A stretch of DNA of 10,429 nucleotides from Ruminococcaceae bacterium UBA1772. Its GTDB lineage: Bacteria > Bacillota > Clostridia > Oscillospirales > Acutalibacteraceae. Location of the stretch: contig DCGS01000017.1 in NCBI GenBank assembly GCA_002314645.1, positions 2,109 through 12,537 on the forward strand. The letters are read 5' to 3'. This document shows, in pieces, positions 6,756-10,429 of the stretch (position 1 is its first letter; each line of letters starts with the position of its first letter). Below the pieces are notes generated by a model. It was not told where the DNA came from and made no database searches. It worked only from the letters and a program-made list of their open reading frames with translations. The translations under genes were made by a program, and so were the position numbers.

Positions 6756-8105
6756 TTAGATAAGTCTATCTTTTACTACTGCAACAATTTCATCAGCAAG
6801 TCTGTCAATTTGCTTTTCATCCTTGCCTTCAAGCATTACACGAACAAGTGGCTCTGTGCCAGATACACGAACAAGAACGCGTCCTGTGTCGCCAAGCTCT
6901 GCCTCTGCTTCTTTTATTGCAATCTTAATTTCTTCGTCGTCGTTAAATCTTGCCTTACCGAAGTTAGAAACGCGTACGTTTTTAAGAACCTGTGGGAAGA
7001 TTTCCATAACAGATGCAAGTTCAGAAAGGTTCTTTCCTGTTCTCTTAATTGCACGGAGAATTTGAACTGCTGTAAGCTGGCCGTCACCAGTTGTTGCATA
7101 GTCAAGGAAGATAACGTGTCCTGACTGCTCACCACCAATAATGTGGCCGTTCTCTCTCATGTTTTCAAGAACGTAACGGTCGCCAACTTTTGTCTTTTCA
7201 CAGTGGATTCCGTTTTCTTCAGCAAACTTGAAGAATCCCATGTTACTCATTACTGTAACAACGGCTGTGTCATTCTTAAGACGTCCTGTCTCCTTCATGT
7301 CGAGTGCGCAAAGAGCAATAATCTTGTCACCGTCAACTACGTTACCGTTTTCATCTACAGCAATAAGTCTGTCTGCGTCACCGTCAAATGCGAATCCTAC
7401 GTCACACTTGTTCTCAAGAACGAACTTTTGAAGACTTTCAACGTGTGTTGAACCGCAGTTGTCGTTTATGTTTTCACCATTTGGCTCACAGCCCATAATG
7501 TAGCAGTCACAGCCGAGCGATTCAAAAAGCTTTTCAGCTGTTGTTGAAGCTGAACCATTAGCACAGTCAAGAGCAACCTTCATACCGTTGTAACGGTATT
7601 CAGAGGTTGTAAGGATGTGCTTTATGTAGTCAGCCTGAGCTGAACTTGCTCTTCTGCAACGACCAAGTTCAGCACCTGTCTTTTTAGGTGGAACCTTTGT
7701 CTCGTCAAGAATGATTGCTTCTATTTCTTCTTCAAGTGCGTCTGGAAGCTTGTATCCATCGCCCTGGAAGATTTTAATGCCGTTGTATTCATATGGATTG
7801 TGGCTTGCAGAAACCATGATGCCTGCGTCGTATCCATATTCTTTAACAAGGTAAGCTACTGCTGGAGTTGGAACAACACCAAGGACTAATACGTCTGCAC
7901 CTACTGAGCAAAGTCCTGCTGCAAGTGCAGCCTTAAGCATGTCTCCTGAAAGACGTGTATCTGTTCCAATAAGAACCTTTGGTCTTGAGTGCTCAGCATC
8001 TGTTAAAACCATTGCTGCTGCACGACCAATTTTCATTGCGAGTTCACTAGTGAGTTCAGTATTAGCAACACCACGTGCGCCATCTGTACCAAAAAGTCTA
8101 CCCAT
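6756..8105 (-). CDS. glmM: Phosphoglucosamine mutase GlmM
   Basis: GlmM interconverts glucosamine-6-phosphate and glucosamine-1-phosphate on the way to UDP-GlcNAc, feeding peptidoglycan and other envelope polymers. The length, 449 aa, is standard. The N-terminus 'MGRLFGTDGARGVAN' is diagnostic for GlmM over other phosphohexomutases. The active-site phosphoserine is S101 in 'MVSASHNP' (98-104). The Mg-binding loop DGDADR is at 241-246, the sugar-binding loop GGEQSGH at 324-330, and the phosphate-binding loop 'RVSGTEPLVRVM' at 413-424. ATG 8105 has AAGGAGA eight bases upstream, overlapping the ruvB stop; the gap to ruvB is 12 bases. In many Firmicutes glmM follows cdaA-cdaR instead, and those genes are not seen here. 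Confidence 0.98.
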   Translation of the reverse strand: MGRLFGTDGARGVANTELTSELAMKIGRAAAMVLTDAEHSRPKVLIGTDTRLSGDMLKAALAAGLCSVGADVLVLGVVPTPAVAYLVKEYGYDAGIMVSASHNPYEYNGIKIFQGDGYKLPDALEEEIEAIILDETKVPPKKTGAELGRCRRASSAQADYIKHILTTSEYRYNGMKVALDCANGSASTTAEKLFESLGCDCYIMGCEPNGENINDNCGSTHVESLQKFVLENKCDVGFAFDGDADRLIAVDENGNVVDGDKIIALCALDMKETGRLKNDTAVVTVMSNMGFFKFAEENGIHCEKTKVGDRYVLENMRENGHIIGGEQSGHVIFLDYATTGDGQLTAVQILRAIKRTGKNLSELASVMEIFPQVLKNVRVSNFGKARFNDDEEIKIAIKEAEAELGDTGRVLVRVSGTEPLVRVMLEGKDEKQIDRLADEIVAVVKDRLI

Positions 8106-8117
8106 AAAATGTTCTCC

Positions 8118-9185
8118 TTAAATATCTATTTTCATTTGAGTTGAATTTGAGTTTTCGCCTGGCATTTCAATGCCAAGGTGCCTGTAACCTGCAGGGGTTA
8201 CAACACGACCACGAGGAGTTCTTGAAAGGAAACCAATTTGCATAAGGTATGGTTCGTAAACGTCCTCAATGGTTATTGCCTCTTCGCCAATGGCAGCGGC
8301 TATTGTTTCAAGACCAACAGGGCCACCGTTGTAGTTCTTTATCATTGCTGAAAGAAGAAGTCTGTCTATGTTGTCGAGTCCTAAAGGATCTATTTCCATT
8401 CTTGAAAGTGCAAGACCTGCTGACTCTTTTGTAATAATGCCGTTGCCCATTACTTCAGCAAAGTCTCTTGCTCTTTTAAGAAGTCTGTTTGCAATACGAG
8501 GTGTTCCTCTTGATCGAGATGCAATTTCAAGTGCACCGTCATCCTCTATTGAGGTGCCGAGAACTGTTGCTGAGCGCTTAACAATGTCGGCGAGCTCGTC
8601 TGGTGTATAAAGTTCAAGACGAAGGATAACGCCAAAGCGGTCACGAAGTGGAGCTGTGAGTTGTCCTGCTCTTGTTGTTGCACCTACCAAGGTGAACCTT
8701 GGAAGGTCAAGTCTAATAGAGCGAGCCGATGGACCCTTGCCTATGATAATGTCTATGGCGTGGTCCTCCATTGCAGGGTAAAGGATTTCTTCAACCTGTC
8801 TTGAAAGGCGATGTATTTCGTCTATGAACAAAACGTCGCCGTCGTTTAAGTTTGTAAGGAGCGCTGCAAGGTCACCCTGCTTTTCAATGGCTGGACCAGA
8901 TGTAACTCTAATGTCCACTCCCATTTCCGCAGCAATAATTCCTGCAAGGGTTGTTTTACCAAGTCCTGGAGGGCCATAAAGAAGTACGTGGTCCATTGCT
9001 TCCCCTCTGCCCTTTGCAGCGTCCATGTATATTTTCAAGTTTTCCTTTACTTTTTCCTGACCTATGTAGTCATTCAAAGTACGTGGTCTAAGAGAAACCT
9101 CCAAGGAGGAGTCGTCTGACTCACTGTATTCAGGAGTTACGAGTCTGTTCTCGAAATCCATTTCATCTGAGAAATTTGTAATCAA
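8118..9185 (-). CDS. ruvB: Holliday junction branch migration DNA helicase RuvB
   Basis: RuvB is the hexameric AAA+ motor that, with RuvA, drives branch migration of Holliday junctions. Numbering from the chosen TTG start (355 aa), Walker A GPPGLGKT is at 71-78, Walker B with DEIHR at 122-126, sensor 1 'GATTRAG' at 168-174, arginine-finger region 'PLRDRFG' at about 179-185, and sensor 2 'RGTPRIANRLLKR' near 226-238. The C-terminal winged helix ends in 'GFLSRTPRGRVVTPAGYRHLG' at about 318-338. The short tail after it is polar and rich in Ser/Asn. TTG 9185 is preferred because AAGGTGA (9191-9197) is five bases upstream; the longer in-frame GTG 9194 lies within that site, and the internal ATG 9161 has no ribosome binding site. 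It follows ruvA closely, and ruvC-ruvA-ruvB are contiguous. Confidence 0.97.
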   Translation of the reverse strand: MITNFSDEMDFENRLVTPEYSESDDSSLEVSLRPRTLNDYIGQEKVKENLKIYMDAAKGRGEAMDHVLLYGPPGLGKTTLAGIIAAEMGVDIRVTSGPAIEKQGDLAALLTNLNDGDVLFIDEIHRLSRQVEEILYPAMEDHAIDIIIGKGPSARSIRLDLPRFTLVGATTRAGQLTAPLRDRFGVILRLELYTPDELADIVKRSATVLGTSIEDDGALEIASRSRGTPRIANRLLKRARDFAEVMGNGIITKESAGLALSRMEIDPLGLDNIDRLLLSAMIKNYNGGPVGLETIAAAIGEEAITIEDVYEPYLMQIGFLSRTPRGRVVTPAGYRHLGIEMPGENSNSTQMKIDI

Positions 9186-9190
9186 GGAGG

Positions 9191-9197
9191 TCACCTT
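9191..9197 (-). promoter_or_regulatory. Ribosome binding site deciding the ruvB TTG start
   Basis: AAGGTGA on the minus strand, five bases before TTG 9185. The GTG at 9194 that would give a longer RuvB is part of this site and has only the bases GAAG between it and the ruvA stop. Confidence 0.7.
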
Positions 9198-9198
9198 C

Positions 9199-9807
9199 TT
9201 ACATTAGTTTTTTGAGTGCCTGTTTAACAAGCTCTTCTGTGCCAAGTGTTGGTTCACACTTGCCTACTGCAATAGACGCTTCAGACTGGCTGTATCCAAG
9301 GGATACCAAAGCACTTACTGCTTCTGAAACATTTGACTGTCCAATGTTTGCAGTAGCAGCCGCTGCCGCCTTAAAGTCCTCCGCTGCTGAAGCCGCGGTC
9401 ATATTCTTTGCAATCTTGTCTTTAAGTTCAAGTACAACTCTTTGTGCAACCTTAGGGCCAACGCCCTGAGCCTTTGTAATTGTCTTGAAGTCACCTGTTG
9501 CAATGCACATTACAAGTTGAGATGGTTCAAGCTCTGATAAAATTGCAAGTCCAGCCTTTGGACCAACTCCAGAGACTGAAATGAGCATTTTAAACATATC
9601 TAGTTCTGACTTTTCATAAAAACCAAAGAGGTCAAGAGCGTCCTCTTTAACATTGAGGTAAGTGTAAAGAGTAACCTCTGAACCAACTGGTCCAATTTTT
9701 CTAATTGTGTTGAATGTAACGTTACATGAGAATGCTACACCACCGCACTGTACTGCTACAGTGTTTGTATCTGAATAAACGATTTCACCAGTAATGCTGT
9801 AAAACAT
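9199..9807 (-). CDS. ruvA: Holliday junction branch migration protein RuvA
   Basis: RuvA (202 aa, standard length) binds four-way junctions as a tetramer and loads RuvB. Residues 1-62 form the OB-fold domain ('MFYSITGEIVY' through 'DALDLFGFY'). Two helix-hairpin-helix DNA-binding motifs follow, with GVGPKAG at 80-86 and GVGPKVAQR at 115-123. An Ala-rich flexible linker covers about 135-155, and domain III, which contacts RuvB, is at about 157-202. ATG 9807 lies one base after the ruvC stop. Its ribosome binding site AAAGGG is formed by the last codons of ruvC, which makes coupled translation likely. Confidence 0.98.
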   Translation of the reverse strand: MFYSITGEIVYSDTNTVAVQCGGVAFSCNVTFNTIRKIGPVGSEVTLYTYLNVKEDALDLFGFYEKSELDMFKMLISVSGVGPKAGLAILSELEPSQLVMCIATGDFKTITKAQGVGPKVAQRVVLELKDKIAKNMTAASAAEDFKAAAAATANIGQSNVSEAVSALVSLGYSQSEASIAVGKCEPTLGTEELVKQALKKLM

Positions 9808-9808
9808 A

Positions 9809-10399
9809 TCAAATACCCTTTCGTTCCTTAAGGATTCGTTTTCCTACGCGAATAATTCCATCTACCATTTCAAGTGCTTCTGCATCTCTTTTACCAAAAC
9901 CGTTGCCTGTTGTTGATGGTGTTGACAGCACACCGTTACAGTGTGCGTGGCATATTGCCATTGCAAGTGCGTCAGCCGTGTCGTCAGGCTTTGGAATTTT
10001 CTCAAGACCAAGTATGGTCTTTGTCATTTCCTGAATTTGCTTTTTCTCAGCAAGGCCATACCCTGTGACGCCCTGCTTTACTTGAAGTGGAGTGTATTCA
10101 AAAACATCCACTCCACACTGCCTTGCGGCCAGCATTAAAACGCCCCTTGCCTGCGCAACGTCAATGGCTGTTTTAGCGTTATTCTGAAAGAACAACTTTT
10201 CCATAGACATGGCCTCTGGATTTGTTCGCTGTAGAATATATTTCATATCCTCGTAAATTATGTTAAGTCGTTCTGGAAATGGAGTTCCTGCCTCAGTTGT
10301 TATGGCACCATAGTCAACCACATGGAACTTGTTCTTCTCGTAATCTACAACACCCCAACCAACAATTGCATAGCCTGGGTCAATACCAAGTATTCTCAA
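9809..10399 (-). CDS. ruvC: Crossover junction endodeoxyribonuclease RuvC
   Basis: RuvC cleaves Holliday junctions symmetrically as a Mg-dependent dimer, completing the RuvAB reaction. From TTG 10399 the protein is 196 aa and begins 'MRILGIDPGYAIVGWG', the usual RuvC N-terminus. The four acidic active-site residues are visible: D7, E67 in 'SMEKLFF', and D140 with D143 in 'PDDTADALAMAICH'. The TTG has GGAGGTG (10406-10412) six bases upstream; an upstream in-frame TTG at 10414 would add MEVFF and sit inside the ribosome binding site. The protein is some 20-35 residues longer than typical RuvC because of a C-terminal tail from about 158 onward ending in basic 'GKRILKERKGI'. ruvA follows after one base. 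It is the first gene of the run inside the window; the true operon start and promoter lie beyond the right edge. Confidence 0.97.
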   Translation of the reverse strand: MRILGIDPGYAIVGWGVVDYEKNKFHVVDYGAITTEAGTPFPERLNIIYEDMKYILQRTNPEAMSMEKLFFQNNAKTAIDVAQARGVLMLAARQCGVDVFEYTPLQVKQGVTGYGLAEKKQIQEMTKTILGLEKIPKPDDTADALAMAICHAHCNGVLSTPSTTGNGFGKRDAEALEMVDGIIRVGKRILKERKGI

Positions 10400-10405
10400 G
10401 AAAAA

Positions 10406-10412
10406 CACCTCC
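10406..10412 (-). promoter_or_regulatory. Ribosome binding site deciding the ruvC TTG start
   Basis: GGAGGTG on the minus strand, six bases before TTG 10399. It makes the upstream in-frame TTG at 10414 implausible and gives the standard RuvC N-terminus MRILGIDPG. Confidence 0.85.
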
Positions 10413-10429
10413 AAAAGACAGATAAATCT

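Noticed and set aside
9746..9763. Perfect 7-bp inverted repeat with a 4-base loop early in ruvA
   Set aside because: It lies inside coding sequence (residues 15-21), and an arm of seven bases is expected about once by chance in 10 kb.

Overview
All twelve recognisable genes lie on the minus strand, packed with gaps of 17 bases or less or with short overlaps. The window therefore reads as one long housekeeping transcription unit, transcribed from high to low coordinates. The likely source is a low-to-moderate G+C Gram-positive of the class Clostridia, possibly an Oscillospiraceae/Ruminococcus-like gut anaerobe. The reasons are strong GGAGG-type ribosome binding sites, a group II ECF transporter core (EcfA1-EcfA2-EcfT) next to truA, a ClpE-like zinc-finger Clp ATPase, a DUF5711-type envelope protein, and RuvC rather than the RecU resolvase typical of Bacilli. 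The assignment below class is inference from gene content, not from a search.

Layout in order of transcription. First comes the Holliday-junction module ruvC (9809-10399), ruvA (9199-9807) and ruvB (8118-9185). Then glmM (6756-8105), phosphoglucosamine mutase for peptidoglycan precursor supply, and a class I SAM-dependent methyltransferase of the RlmI/RlmK-like type (5866-6741). The energising core of a vitamin/metal ECF transporter follows: ecfA1 (4976-5854), ecfA2 (4109-4972), ecfT (3297-4112). Then truA (2527-3279), tRNA pseudouridine synthase, and a membrane-anchored DUF5711-like extracytoplasmic protein of unknown function (1350-2534). Last are a CDP-alcohol phosphatidyltransferase, probably pgsA (690-1340), and the 5' part of a ClpE-like Clp ATPase (1-680) that runs off the left edge.

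The genes do not form one pathway. They combine DNA repair, cell-wall and phospholipid synthesis, RNA modification, cofactor uptake and protein quality control. Several stop codons overlap or abut the next gene's ribosome binding site, so translational coupling is likely. No promoter, terminator, RNA gene, mobile element, repeat array or CRISPR is seen, and no stretch over 300 bases lacks a gene. The promoter must lie upstream of ruvC, outside the window.

The most useful correction to a naive annotation is that four genes (ruvC, ruvB, the methyltransferase and the DUF5711-like gene) appear to start at TTG. Each has a strong ribosome binding site overlapping an upstream in-frame decoy start codon. 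I see no novel defence, mobile or biosynthetic system here.
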